In this document: one piece after another, positions 25,032-33,715 of the stretch
How the letters are laid out: each line of letters begins with the position of its first letter
Position numbering within the stretch: position 1 is the stretch's first letter
Source of the DNA: Pseudomonas sp. SCA2728.1_7
GTDB taxonomy: Bacteria > Pseudomonadota > Gammaproteobacteria > Pseudomonadales > Pseudomonadaceae
DNA length: 64,000 bases
Assembly: GCF_018138145.1 (NCBI RefSeq)
Contig: NZ_CP073104.1
Location: forward strand, 372,001 to 436,000
Reading direction: 5' to 3'
Position numbers and translations under genes: made by a program
Notes under the pieces: model-generated
Databases searched by the model: none
The model's input: only the letters and a program-made list of their open reading frames with translations
Told to the model about the DNA's origin: nothing

Positions 25032-26324
25032 TCAAGTGGTAGCGAATTCAGACACAGGTTTCTTCTGTCTAATGGTCATGATGATAGCTGCAGCAAACAA
25101 GCACAGTACACCTGCCGTGAAAAACGCTGGCAGGTAGCTAAGCAGATTTACTCGGGACCACCCAGCTCCGTAAGCGGCTACCGCAGCACCAATCTGATGG
25201 CCGGCGAATACCCATCCGAACACCAAGCCAGCACGCTCTGGCCCGAACTTGTTGACGGCGAGGCGAACTGTGGGTGGCACGGTGGCAATCCAGTCGAGTC
25301 CGTAGAATATTGAGAAGACCGACAAACCGAAGATCGTAAAGTCTGAATACGGTAGCGCGATCAGCGATAGGCCGCGCAATCCGTAGTACCAAAACAGCAG
25401 GTGCCGGCTGTCGTAACGGTCTGAAAGCCAGCCTGAGAGAACAGTGCCAATCAGATCAAAAACACCCATGGCTGCTAGCAGCCCCGAAGCTTGGATCTGG
25501 TTAATACCGAAGTCACCGCACAGCGGAATCAGGTGCACTTGGACCAAGCCAGCGGTACTCGCGCCACAGATAAAAAAGGTGGCGAATAGAACCCAGAAGA
25601 CACGTGTTCTGGATGCATCACGCAGTGTATGCAAAGTCGCCATAAACACTAACTCGCCACTTGCGACGGGCTCGACGATTGGACCTGTGTTCGTGTTGCC
25701 GTATGGTCGCAGTCCTAGATCGCTCGGACGGTCGCGCATGAACATGAGCACTGCGAACGCCGCCAGCGCAAGCAGCGTAGAGAGCAAAACGAGCGCCCAA
25801 CGCCAGCCATAATGTTCGGTAACGCTTGCGAGCAGCGGCATGAATACAAGTTGACCTGTGGCGTTACTCGCGGTCAACACACCGATCACAAGACCTCGGC
25901 GCTGGTCGAACCAACGCGATGACACGACAGCCCCTAGTACCAAGGCGGTCATGCCTGCGCCTACACCAACACCCACTCCCCATAATGCAATTAACTGCCA
26001 GACCTGCGTCATATTGAGCGACACAAGAAGGCAGGTCATTATCAAGGTGATAGCTACAACCGTGACATTGCGCGGCCCATATTTGCTCATTAATGCAGCA
26101 GCGAACGGAGCCGTCAGTCCAAACAAGACAAATCGAATCGAAAGTGCTGATGAGATGTCCGTAGTGTTCCAGCCAAATTCCATCTGCATGGGTACGATGA
26201 AAATGCCGGGCGCACCTACCGCTGCTGCACTTACCAGGGCAGCCATAAATGTTACGGCGATCATGGCCCAGGCATAGTGGGAACCTCGTCGCGCGAGGAG
26301 GTTGGAGAGCCATTCTGAAAGCAT
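25032..26324 (-). CDS. MFS transporter, monocarboxylate-porter type
   Basis: 430 residues with about twelve membrane segments. Between segments 2 and 3 is the MFS loop (ALMSKYGPRNV), and in the second half GWLSDRYDSRHLL. The N-terminal half resembles OFA/MCT-like carriers of organic acids. The substrate is unknown. ATG at 26324 is not preceded by a strong SD. It is the first gene after the prophage part and is flanked on both sides by terminase-like sequence. Confidence 0.75.
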   Translation of the reverse strand: MLSEWLSNLLARRGSHYAWAMIAVTFMAALVSAAAVGAPGIFIVPMQMEFGWNTTDISSALSIRFVLFGLTAPFAAALMSKYGPRNVTVVAITLIMTCLLVSLNMTQVWQLIALWGVGVGVGAGMTALVLGAVVSSRWFDQRRGLVIGVLTASNATGQLVFMPLLASVTEHYGWRWALVLLSTLLALAAFAVLMFMRDRPSDLGLRPYGNTNTGPIVEPVASGELVFMATLHTLRDASRTRVFWVLFATFFICGASTAGLVQVHLIPLCGDFGINQIQASGLLAAMGVFDLIGTVLSGWLSDRYDSRHLLFWYYGLRGLSLIALPYSDFTIFGLSVFSIFYGLDWIATVPPTVRLAVNKFGPERAGLVFGWVFAGHQIGAAVAAYGAGWSRVNLLSYLPAFFTAGVLCLFAAAIIMTIRQKKPVSEFATT

Positions 26325-26638
26325 AGGTACCCCTTAAATTTTCACTTGGAGATTAGAAAAAGAACTGCCAGGTGGCTTGGTTTGATTGAAAGCAATCCCG
26401 TTAATGGCCCGAGCGGGACTTTATTGCCGAAATTCTTTCTTATAAGGGCGAGCGATCCGTCCCTGATACTCCAGTAACTAGTGCGAGAGGTGGGACAGGA
26501 TCTGAAAGGTCGCTGAAAACCTAGGAGTCTGAAGGCAACTTGGTGGAAGCAGCCGCTGTTGAAACGGCGCCTCCAAGCCTTCTACTGTTCTAAATTAGGT
26601 ATTTGCCAAGCGTATAACGGGGATTGGCCGATAGCACT
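26325..26638. other. Intergenic region with a terminase small-subunit relic
   Basis: No intact gene. The stretch 26531-26571 resembles a piece of the terminase gene at about 24530-24582 (GGTGGAA, then GCCGCTNTTGAAACGGCGC) with a short deletion. So a second, decayed copy of this phage gene lies on the other side of the MFS gene. Confidence 0.4.
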
Positions 26639-27385
26639 CTAGATCTGGGTGAAGCCGCCATCCACGAACATTTCCGAGCCCGTGTTGAAGCTACTGTCGT
26701 CGGAAAGTAGGAACACGGCTGCTTTGGCGATTTCTTCAGAACGGGCCATTCGACCTAGTGGAATAGTCGATGCAATCCGGGTCTTGATCTGAGCGGTCTG
26801 CTCGGCTCCTCCCGGTGAATCGAATGCGGGAGTATCAGTGGGGCCAGGACTAATTGCGTTAACACGGATATTACGAGACTTGAGGTCATTGGCCCAAGAC
26901 CGTGCAAATGATCGAACCGCCGCCTTCGAAGCTCCGTAGATGCTGCGACCGGGGTTGCCTTTTGACCCAGCGACGGATGCCATCAGCAGAACGGAAGCGC
27001 CGTCAGACAACAACGGTAAAGCGCCCTGTACGGTAAACAAAGTGCCGCGCACATTCACGTCAAAAACGCGGTTGTACTGCTCGATGTCTATCGCACCCAA
27101 CGGCGCGCTGGCTTGAGCTGCCGCATTGGCAAATACCATGTCGAGCCGGCCTTTCTCTTCGGTGATGAGTTTGAACAACCGATCCACGTCATCAAGATTA
27201 CTCGTGTCGCCCTGGACCCCCGTCACATTGCGACCAATCGAACGGACAGCTTCATCCAGATTAGCCTGACGACGACCCGTGATGAATACGTGCGCGCCTT
27301 CTTCGACCAGCAAGCGTGCTGTCGCCAAACCAATGCCAGAGGTGCCACCGGTGACGAGTGCAATTTTCCCTTCAAGTTTTTTCAT
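26639..27385 (-). CDS. SDR family oxidoreductase
   Basis: 248 residues with all classical SDR marks: TGGTSGIG (11-18) for NAD(P), NAA motif, catalytic Ser in LLMASVAG and YGASK (Tyr, Lys). Arg-rich TGRRQ after strand 2 suggests NADP preference. It follows the SDR at 27434 by 48 bases in a leftward pair. Substrate unknown. Confidence 0.8.
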   Translation of the reverse strand: MKKLEGKIALVTGGTSGIGLATARLLVEEGAHVFITGRRQANLDEAVRSIGRNVTGVQGDTSNLDDVDRLFKLITEEKGRLDMVFANAAAQASAPLGAIDIEQYNRVFDVNVRGTLFTVQGALPLLSDGASVLLMASVAGSKGNPGRSIYGASKAAVRSFARSWANDLKSRNIRVNAISPGPTDTPAFDSPGGAEQTAQIKTRIASTIPLGRMARSEEIAKAAVFLLSDDSSFNTGSEMFVDGGFTQI

Positions 27386-27433
27386 GCTGTATTCCCCAGT
27401 AATTTCAGCCGAGTCATCCGCGTGCTGCGGCGA

Positions 27434-28183
27434 CTAGATGTTGTAGCCGCCATCGGCATCGATGATCGTGCCAGTAATGTAGGACGCGGCAGGGCTGGCT
27501 AGAAAGAGAATGGGTGCAACGACTTCTTCCAGTCGGCCAAATCGCGGGAAACACAAGCGCTCTACCAAAGGCGCCAAAGCGTCCCGCAGATGTGCGTTGA
27601 GGTCGGTTTTCATAAACCCAGCGTGCACCACGTTGACGGTAATGTTGCGCTCGGCCAGGTCACGGGCGACCCCCCTGGAATAGCCATCGATGGCTGCACG
27701 CAATGCCGCGAGATCGGCGATACCCGACATGCCAGGTCGGTTACCTAGGTTAGAGCCGATCATCACGATTCGGCCTTGGTCGCTGAGTACTTTGGACGCC
27801 GCGCGCACAGTCGCCATGAACCCCGAAAGCGTAACGGCCCAGAAGCGATCGAATGCTTCGGCGTCGCGGGCGGGATCATCGACTCTGCCCAGCTGATCGA
27901 TGGAGGCGTTGTTGATGAGGATGTCGATACGGCCGAACTTGGCCATTACTCGATCAATAAGCGATTGCGCGGCGTCGACGTCCGCCTGATCCGCTTGAAA
28001 TGCTTCGCCTCGCACGCCTTGAGCGGTCACGTACTCGATCACGTTGAGTGCCTGCTCTTCGGCGAACACGTAACTGATGGCTACGTCGGCGCCTTGCTCG
28101 GCGAGGGCCTTGGCGGTCGCTGCGCCTAAGCCACGCGACCCGCCAGTTACCAAGGCGACTTTGCCGGTAAATAATTTTGTCAT
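27434..28183 (-). CDS. SDR-fold protein lacking the catalytic Tyr-Lys pair
   Basis: ATG at 28183 with GGGATTC upstream gives 249 residues. The cofactor motif TGGSRGLG, NNAS and Ser in VMIGSNLG are intact. But the place where YxxxK is expected reads SGIADLAALRAAIDGYSRG, with no Tyr or Lys in register. The C-terminal DADGGYNI is typical. It may be a binding protein, a regulator or a partner of the active SDR downstream. A LysR-type box lies 90 bases upstream (28273-28287). Confidence 0.75.
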   Translation of the reverse strand: MTKLFTGKVALVTGGSRGLGAATAKALAEQGADVAISYVFAEEQALNVIEYVTAQGVRGEAFQADQADVDAAQSLIDRVMAKFGRIDILINNASIDQLGRVDDPARDAEAFDRFWAVTLSGFMATVRAASKVLSDQGRIVMIGSNLGNRPGMSGIADLAALRAAIDGYSRGVARDLAERNITVNVVHAGFMKTDLNAHLRDALAPLVERLCFPRFGRLEEVVAPILFLASPAASYITGTIIDADGGYNI

Positions 28184-28272
28184 GCTGAATCCCGTAATGG
28201 CTGAAGACTTTCGTTGATGAGTCTTGAGCCAAAAATAACCGGGAGAAGGGCGGGTGATAATTGCCCGAGCCA

Positions 28273-28287
28273 CGATAAAACCTATCG
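28273..28287. promoter_or_regulatory. LysR-type box CGATAAAACCTATCG
   Basis: CGATA and TATCG arms with a 5-base centre, containing T-N11-A. It differs in only two bases from the box in the palindrome upstream of the LysR gene at 33716, which suggests joint control of the SDR pair by that regulator. Confidence 0.5.
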
Positions 28288-28330
28288 ATAGGCGGAATAA
28301 ATCAACATGACATGAACACGGCCGGTTATG

Positions 28331-29338
28331 TCAGGCCAGCATGTGCTTGGCGACCTCGTCAGGCAGATCGAACTGCGGCCAATGTTCTGCATCGAGTGTC
28401 GTCAGCGTCGCGTGAGGGCAATGGCTGGCGATATCTTTAGCGACGGCCGTGTTGAGGTATTTGTCCAGACCACCCCAGATCAGTTTGACCGGCTTATTGA
28501 ATTTAGCCAGTTCAGGACGGCGCCGGTCATTTGCCGCAAGGTTTGCGTACGCATTCCCGGTCATGGCCAGGAAAGCGGGCATTGCACTCGGCTGCTGGGT
28601 GAAGTTGTGCGCAATGATAGGTTGCAACACCGTTTCGAAGCGCGTCCTCATTGCCGGCGTCATGTTGGCCATCAGTAGGCCCTGCTGAAAATTGAAGAGG
28701 TAAGCTGCTTGCTTAGGGTCCGTCATCATCGCGTGGGCCAAAAGTTTGGTTTTCGGATTGCAGCACAGTTCAATGAAGTCGGGAAAGGCCAGCACTGAGG
28801 CGTTGGCGTAATAACAATTGAGCAGAACAAGCGAGTCCACGCGATCCTGATTATCCAGTGCGAAGTTGACCGCTGCCGGCCCCCCTGCGTCGTGCCCGAC
28901 CGGGATGACTGAATTCAATTTTAGATCATTGACTACAGCGTTGAAGTCGGCCAATTGCTGTTCAAAGTCGTAGCGGAAGTTTGTTGGTTTGTCGGACGCG
29001 CCGAAGCCAAGAAAATCGAAAGCGATGACGCGTCTGCCAGCGGCGCTCAGACGTGGGGCCAAGTCTTCATAGATACGACAGTTATCGGGAAAGCCATGCA
29101 GAAGGACATAAGCAGGTTCTTTGCCGGGATAGTCGCGAACGTAGATTCGATGGTTGTCCCTCAATACGATTTTTTCAGTGAAACCTGATGCGAGTTTTGG
29201 GTTACTGGGAGGTGCCGGCGACTCTGAAGTGGCTGCCCAAGCGGAGCCATGATTGATCGCCGCCATTGCTGCGGCCAAGAGCATGGATTGCTTGAGTACG
29301 TCGCGGCGTGACAACTCACTGCGCTTGAGGCTTTTCAT
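28331..29338 (-). CDS. Exported alpha/beta hydrolase (epoxide hydrolase/dehalogenase-like)
   Basis: ATG at 29338 with GGGGAAG upstream; 335 residues. The N-terminus carries a twin-arginine signal (SRRDVLKQSM, then a hydrophobic stretch and AWA), so the enzyme is probably folded first and exported to the periplasm. The core has the oxyanion motif HGFPDN, the nucleophile elbow GHDAGG with Asp as nucleophile, and a C-terminal His (EHWPQF). Asp at the elbow is the mark of epoxide hydrolases and haloacetate/haloalkane dehalogenases rather than esterases. Substrate unknown. Confidence 0.75.
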   Translation of the reverse strand: MKSLKRSELSRRDVLKQSMLLAAAMAAINHGSAWAATSESPAPPSNPKLASGFTEKIVLRDNHRIYVRDYPGKEPAYVLLHGFPDNCRIYEDLAPRLSAAGRRVIAFDFLGFGASDKPTNFRYDFEQQLADFNAVVNDLKLNSVIPVGHDAGGPAAVNFALDNQDRVDSLVLLNCYYANASVLAFPDFIELCCNPKTKLLAHAMMTDPKQAAYLFNFQQGLLMANMTPAMRTRFETVLQPIIAHNFTQQPSAMPAFLAMTGNAYANLAANDRRRPELAKFNKPVKLIWGGLDKYLNTAVAKDIASHCPHATLTTLDAEHWPQFDLPDEVAKHMLA

Positions 29339-29592
29339 TTTTCTTCCCCGTTTTGTTCCCGTGCAAATCAGCCACTTGGGAATGGGTTTCCAGTTCAATG
29401 GAAATCCAGCAGCACCTGCGATTGCTCAGCAACAGATAACGAGCAATAGCCTTCATGATTTATTGAAGGCGGTCACTATGAATGTGTCAAGGCAGAACGT
29501 CGTCATCGGGGCGCCCCGCGATCAACGTGATCAAGCGCGAAGTTTTTCAGAGAGGATGAGCCCGCGCATGACACAGGCTCAACTCACCGTCT

Positions 29593-30474
29593 TCATACGT
29601 CGAACAGATCTTTGTGAAGAGTGACGAACTCTTGCACGGTCATTGGCGCTTGTCCGGTGACTTCTCGAATGATTTTGTCTTCGCCTTCGAACACACCATG
29701 CTGGTAATCCAACGCTACTTCGACCAGATGTTGAACGACGAATGGAGGTAAACCTGCTTCAAGCAGTTCGTGTTTGTATTCTTCAAGGCTGATTTGCTGA
29801 TAGGCGATTTTGCGCCCCAGCACTTCGCCGATAGCGTCGGCGACACCTTGCTGGTTCAACTCGGTAGGGCCATGCAGGGTGTAGGTTTGGCCTTCATGCT
29901 GGCTCGGATTTTCGAGAATGGCGGCAATCAGACGAGCTTGATCCTCAGCGGCGATTGGGGCGTGCCGGCCTTCACCAAACGGTAGGCGGATCTCACCTTT
30001 TTCCAGGATGTGCGAGCGGAAATGGGGATAGATCAGCCACTGTGCAAAATAGGTTGGGCGTAGGTGAGTCATTGCCAGTCCTGACCAATCGAAAACCCGC
30101 TCTGCCGTCCAATGATCAAGCGCCGCATTGCTCTTGGCTTCGCGTCTCGCGGAAATCTGCGACATGTTGACGACGGCTTCGACGCCGGCTTCCTTCGCTG
30201 CTTGAGCGAAACGAGCGGTCGCATCAATCAAACCCGGAGTAATCGGGTACACGAAGTAGGCGGTGCGAATACCTTCGAGTGCGCTGCGCACGGCATTCAG
30301 GTCCAGCAGATCACCGAGCACCACTTCGGCGCCCATTGCACGAAGCTCTGCCGAACGTTCATCTTCCTTGTGCACCAGGGCTCTAACCGAAACACCTTTA
30401 GAGGTAAGGATTTCGACGGTTCTACGACCGGTGTAACCAGTAGCGCCTGTTACGAGAATGGTAGCTTGCGTCAT
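29593..30474 (-). CDS. NmrA-like NAD(P)-binding oxidoreductase
   Basis: 293 residues. It has an N-terminal Rossmann fold with GATGYTGR, extended-SDR type, and the NmrA-like pattern MSQISARREAKSN, HLRPTYFAQW. Such proteins include NAD(P)H:quinone reductases (QOR2-like) and redox sensors. ATG at 30474 lacks a strong SD. Divergent from the TetR gene at 30580 over a perfect palindrome, so probably its target. Confidence 0.75.
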   Translation of the reverse strand: MTQATILVTGATGYTGRRTVEILTSKGVSVRALVHKEDERSAELRAMGAEVVLGDLLDLNAVRSALEGIRTAYFVYPITPGLIDATARFAQAAKEAGVEAVVNMSQISARREAKSNAALDHWTAERVFDWSGLAMTHLRPTYFAQWLIYPHFRSHILEKGEIRLPFGEGRHAPIAAEDQARLIAAILENPSQHEGQTYTLHGPTELNQQGVADAIGEVLGRKIAYQQISLEEYKHELLEAGLPPFVVQHLVEVALDYQHGVFEGEDKIIREVTGQAPMTVQEFVTLHKDLFDV

Positions 30475-30529
30475 GTTGGTAGCCTCAGGTTATGGTGCGA
30501 AAGGTTAAATATTACGCTCGTCATAAATA

Positions 30530-30549
30530 TAGATGTTAAGTAACATCTA
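30530..30549. promoter_or_regulatory. Perfect 20-base palindrome TAGATGTTAAGTAACATCTA
   Basis: Nine-base arms (TAGATGTTA / TAACATCTA) around AG. It lies between the divergent NmrA-like and TetR genes, the typical place of a TetR operator. Binding would control both genes. Confidence 0.7.
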
Positions 30550-30579
30550 AGTCAAACACCATTGATCAGGATTTTTGGC

Positions 30580-31155
30580 ATGCGCAAATCACGGCAGGAA
30601 ACCAGCGAGACCCGGCAACGAATCGTTGATGCTGCCAGCGTCGAGTTTCGCAAGAACGGTATTGGCGGGACGGGACTTTCTGGTTTGATGTCTGCGGCGG
30701 GCCTGACGCACGGCGGCTTCTACCGCCACTTTCAATCCAAGGATCAGGTCGTGGCAGAGGCATGCGGCGCAGCAGTTGACGGACTAATGTCAGAGCTGGA
30801 GAAGGTCGCTGACGACGGAGGCTTTGATGCAATCGTGGGCCATTACCTTTCGCCTCTACACCGGGATGCCTTGGAGCAAAGCTGCCCCTATGCGGCGCTT
30901 GGGAGCGAACTGGTCCGGAGCAACGAGCAGGTAAAGCAGGTCGCGACCCAAGGTCTGGAAAGGATCATCGAGTTATTGGTCGCTCGGTCCAAATCTGAGA
31001 AAGGCGAGTCGGAACGCGCTCGTGCACTCGTCGCGATGTGCACGATGATGGGGGCGCTCACCTTGTCGAGAATGGCATCGCGCTCGGCGCTGTCAGCTGA
31101 AATTTTGGAGACAGCGGTAACTCATCTGACTCACGCCGAGCTGTCAGATGCTTAG
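30580..31155 (+). CDS. TetR family regulator
   Basis: 191 residues from ATG 30580 (AGGA upstream). N-terminal TetR HTH (TGLSGLMSAAGLTHGGFYRHFQSKDQVV), C-terminal ligand domain with CPYAALGSEL. This belongs to the AcrR/YcdC-like group common beside oxidoreductases. It converges on the next TetR gene with a 4-base overlap. Confidence 0.85.
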   Translation: MRKSRQETSETRQRIVDAASVEFRKNGIGGTGLSGLMSAAGLTHGGFYRHFQSKDQVVAEACGAAVDGLMSELEKVADDGGFDAIVGHYLSPLHRDALEQSCPYAALGSELVRSNEQVKQVATQGLERIIELLVARSKSEKGESERARALVAMCTMMGALTLSRMASRSALSAEILETAVTHLTHAELSDA

Positions 31156-31745
31156 GAACCGGCTGAGTTGGCAACCGCCTTCAGATTCTGTCTAGTTGCC
31201 GTAATGATTTCATCAGCAAGCAGAGGGTTCGTGGTTTTGGTCGCCCGCGCGATGGCGACACTGCCGACCATACTGCACATGAAAAACAATGCTTCGCGAC
31301 GAGCAGTTTCATCCGCGAAATCCCGAGCCAGCACTTCCTGGAGGATTGCGACCATGTCCTCAAAACCGTGGGTGAAAGTGTTTTGGATGGCTTCATCCTG
31401 ACTTTTGATTTCGCATGTATAAGCAGCCATCGGACAGCCCTCAGCGACGGCCTCGACGTGCTCGGGGGACACATAGGCGTCAATTAGCGTTTCCAAGTCG
31501 TTCGCAGCCGTGCCCATCATGGCGCGCCATGAGTCGCGACCGTTGGCCATAGCTTTCCGGCAAGCAGCTTCGACCAACCGGCTCTTAGATTTAAAATGTC
31601 CGTAAAAACCACCCTGGGTCAGTCCCGCCTCCTCGCTGATTTGCGCGACGCCAGTGGCGGCGAAGCCCTGCGTCTGGAACAGGCTGGAAGCCGCAGCAGT
31701 GAGCGCTTCACGGTTGTAAGCATTTTGTTCTTTTGAAACCTTCAC
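31152..31745 (-). CDS. TetR family regulator
   Basis: 197 residues with HTH VAQISEEAGLTQGGFYGHFKSKSRLV and CPMAAYTCEI in the ligand domain. Divergent from the oxidoreductase at 31872. In the gap, TGTGATCGC (31777-31785) and GCGATCACT (31814-31822) form widely spaced inverted arms that may be its operator. Confidence 0.85.
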   Translation of the reverse strand: MKVSKEQNAYNREALTAAASSLFQTQGFAATGVAQISEEAGLTQGGFYGHFKSKSRLVEAACRKAMANGRDSWRAMMGTAANDLETLIDAYVSPEHVEAVAEGCPMAAYTCEIKSQDEAIQNTFTHGFEDMVAILQEVLARDFADETARREALFFMCSMVGSVAIARATKTTNPLLADEIITATRQNLKAVANSAGS

Positions 31746-31871
31746 GCATCACTCCTGAACTACACTGATCCATTCATTGTGATCGCTTCCAATAGAATGG
31801 ATACTTTTGCGGGCGATCACTATGATAGGTGTCCGGCATGGACATTTAAACCCTCACGCAGGTACTCCCAC

Positions 31872-32849
31872 ATGAAAGCGATCCAGATCAACGCTTACGG
31901 CAACCCCCTCGAAAGTCTGGAGTTGGTCGACATCGCTGAGCCACCGCCACCCGGATCGGGCGAGGTGCTGATCGGTCTAGAGTTCGCCCCAGTTAACCAC
32001 AACGATTTACTGTTGTTTGGCGGTAAGTTTCCGGTGCATCCGCCATTACCGAGTGTTGTCGGCAACGAAGGCGTTGGTATCGTGTTGGTCGTTGGAGCGG
32101 GCGTGGACAATGTAAAGGTCGGGGATCGCGTGACGCCACCGCTCTATAGCTTTACCTGGCGCGAGCGGATGGTCATTCCTGCCGCAGATCTCTTCGCTTT
32201 GCCCGTGGACGCGGATATTCAGCAGCTCGCCATGTTGCGTATCAATCCGCCCACAGCGGCACTTTTGCTGAGTGAATTCGTTGACCTAAAACCCGGCGAT
32301 TGGGTGGTGCAGAATTGCGCGAACTCCGGGGTGGGTAGGGCGGTGATCGCCATCGCCAAGGGGCGCGGGTTACGGACGGTCAATTTTGTGCGGCGACAGG
32401 AGCAAGTCGCTGAGGTGGAAGCGGCTGGTGGAGACATTGTTTTGGTGGATGAAAATGATGCGACTGAGCGCGTTCAAGACATGGTCGGTGACGGTGCAGT
32501 GCGCTTGGCGCTCTGCGGCATCAGCGGAGTGGCGACTGCGCGATTGGTTAGCGCGTTATCGGCTGGGGGATCGTTGGTCAACTACGCACAAATGAGCGGC
32601 GACATGTCTGCACCGGGAGATCTCAGGCCGCTGATGAGAAAGAGCATCACGATGCACAACTTTTATCAGAACAAACCCGCATTCAGGGTGAAAGTGCCTG
32701 AAATATTGCATGAAGCGGTCGAGTTGATCAGATCCGGAAGTCTGCAAGTACCGGTTGCAAAGGTGTATCCGCTGGCAGCCTTTAAGGACGCCATCGTCCA
32801 CACTCAAAAAGGCGGCAAGGTGTTGTTAGAGATCAACGGGGCTCACTGA
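31872..32849 (+). CDS. MDR-type oxidoreductase, MexS/quinone-reductase-like
   Basis: 325 residues, ATG at 31872. Medium-chain dehydrogenase fold with NEGVGIV, VGDRVTPP and the cofactor region NCANSGVGRAVIAIAKGRGLRTVN. It lacks the structural zinc Cys set, as in enoyl reductases and quinone oxidoreductases. The product strongly recalls MexS (PA2491), the oxidoreductase next to mexT-mexEF-oprN in P. aeruginosa, whose loss turns that pump on. Here it lies 5 kb from mexEF-oprN. The MexS relation is from memory. Confidence 0.7.
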   Translation: MKAIQINAYGNPLESLELVDIAEPPPPGSGEVLIGLEFAPVNHNDLLLFGGKFPVHPPLPSVVGNEGVGIVLVVGAGVDNVKVGDRVTPPLYSFTWRERMVIPAADLFALPVDADIQQLAMLRINPPTAALLLSEFVDLKPGDWVVQNCANSGVGRAVIAIAKGRGLRTVNFVRRQEQVAEVEAAGGDIVLVDENDATERVQDMVGDGAVRLALCGISGVATARLVSALSAGGSLVNYAQMSGDMSAPGDLRPLMRKSITMHNFYQNKPAFRVKVPEILHEAVELIRSGSLQVPVAKVYPLAAFKDAIVHTQKGGKVLLEINGAH

Positions 32850-32897
32850 CGGTTTGGTTGAGGAGGCGCCGATGTTCGGCGCCCCCGCACAGTCAGA

Positions 32898-33563
32898 TCA
32901 GAACGTGATACCGAACGCGGAAAACGCTCGGTCCATGCGGTCGTCCAGCAGCTCTTTGGTTTCTTTCCAGGCCGGAACTTCATCCAGCAGGCGTTGCTGC
33001 CAAGCCATGATGTTCGGGAATTCATCGTACGGCGTTTTGGTTCTGGCCATCTGCGAGAACGGTGCTGCGATATCGAAGTCCGCCAGCGTCACCTGGTCAC
33101 CGACGATGTATTTTTTGCCTTCGAGGTGTTTGTCGAGCATGGCGGCGTTGCTGCGGATGTTGGTGAAGATGAACTCGACCATAGTCGGGTCTTCCGCCAC
33201 GCCCATCACGCGTTTGCCGATGCGTTCGTTGAAAAGGTAGGACGAAAATACGCGCCAGTGTTCAGCGGACCAGAACATCCACTGCAAGGTTTCATACCGG
33301 GCGGTGCCCTTGGGCAACAGCGGCGAGTCGAACTTCTCCGCCAAGTAGAGGTTGATGGCCGAAGCTTCGGAGATGACGATATCGCCATCGACCAAGACCG
33401 GTACGCGACCGACCGGGCTGATCGCCAGAAATTCCGGCGCTTGGCTTTCGCCTTTCAACAAGTCGACCGGGATATGTTCGAACTGAATGCCCATGTGTTT
33501 TGCAGCGGTCCATACGCGGCGAAAACTGCCGGAACCACTGTCGCCGTAGATGCTGATGGTCAT
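32898..33563 (-). CDS. Glutathione S-transferase
   Basis: ATG at 33563 (GGAGTC upstream) is preferred to the ATG at 33575. 221 residues. It has a thioredoxin-like N-domain with GRVPVLVDGD and SEASAINLYLAEKF (glutathione-binding ES/EA turn), then a helical C-domain with QVTLADFDIAAP. It conjugates or reduces electrophiles with glutathione. Divergent from the LysR gene over a long palindrome. Confidence 0.8.
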   Translation of the reverse strand: MTISIYGDSGSGSFRRVWTAAKHMGIQFEHIPVDLLKGESQAPEFLAISPVGRVPVLVDGDIVISEASAINLYLAEKFDSPLLPKGTARYETLQWMFWSAEHWRVFSSYLFNERIGKRVMGVAEDPTMVEFIFTNIRSNAAMLDKHLEGKKYIVGDQVTLADFDIAAPFSQMARTKTPYDEFPNIMAWQQRLLDEVPAWKETKELLDDRMDRAFSAFGITF

Positions 33564-33642
33564 GACTGACTCCATAAAACTGAATGTTAAGGGCGTTGCG
33601 CAGAGCCAGACTAATAGAGCGGTTCAAAAGTGATAATTGGTT

Positions 33643-33669
33643 GGCCGGCGATAAAATTTATCGCCGGCC
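33643..33669. promoter_or_regulatory. Perfect 27-base palindrome between GST and LysR genes
   Basis: Thirteen-base arms (GGCCGGCGATAAA / TTTATCGCCGGCC) around one A. The inner 15 bases CGATAAAATTTATCG contain T-N11-A, the LysR core, and recur with two changes at 28273-28287. It is likely the binding site of the LysR protein encoded at 33716. Confidence 0.7.
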
Positions 33670-33715
33670 GGAATATATATATGCAGGCCGGGTATGACAG
33701 CGGTAGAGGGGCGGT

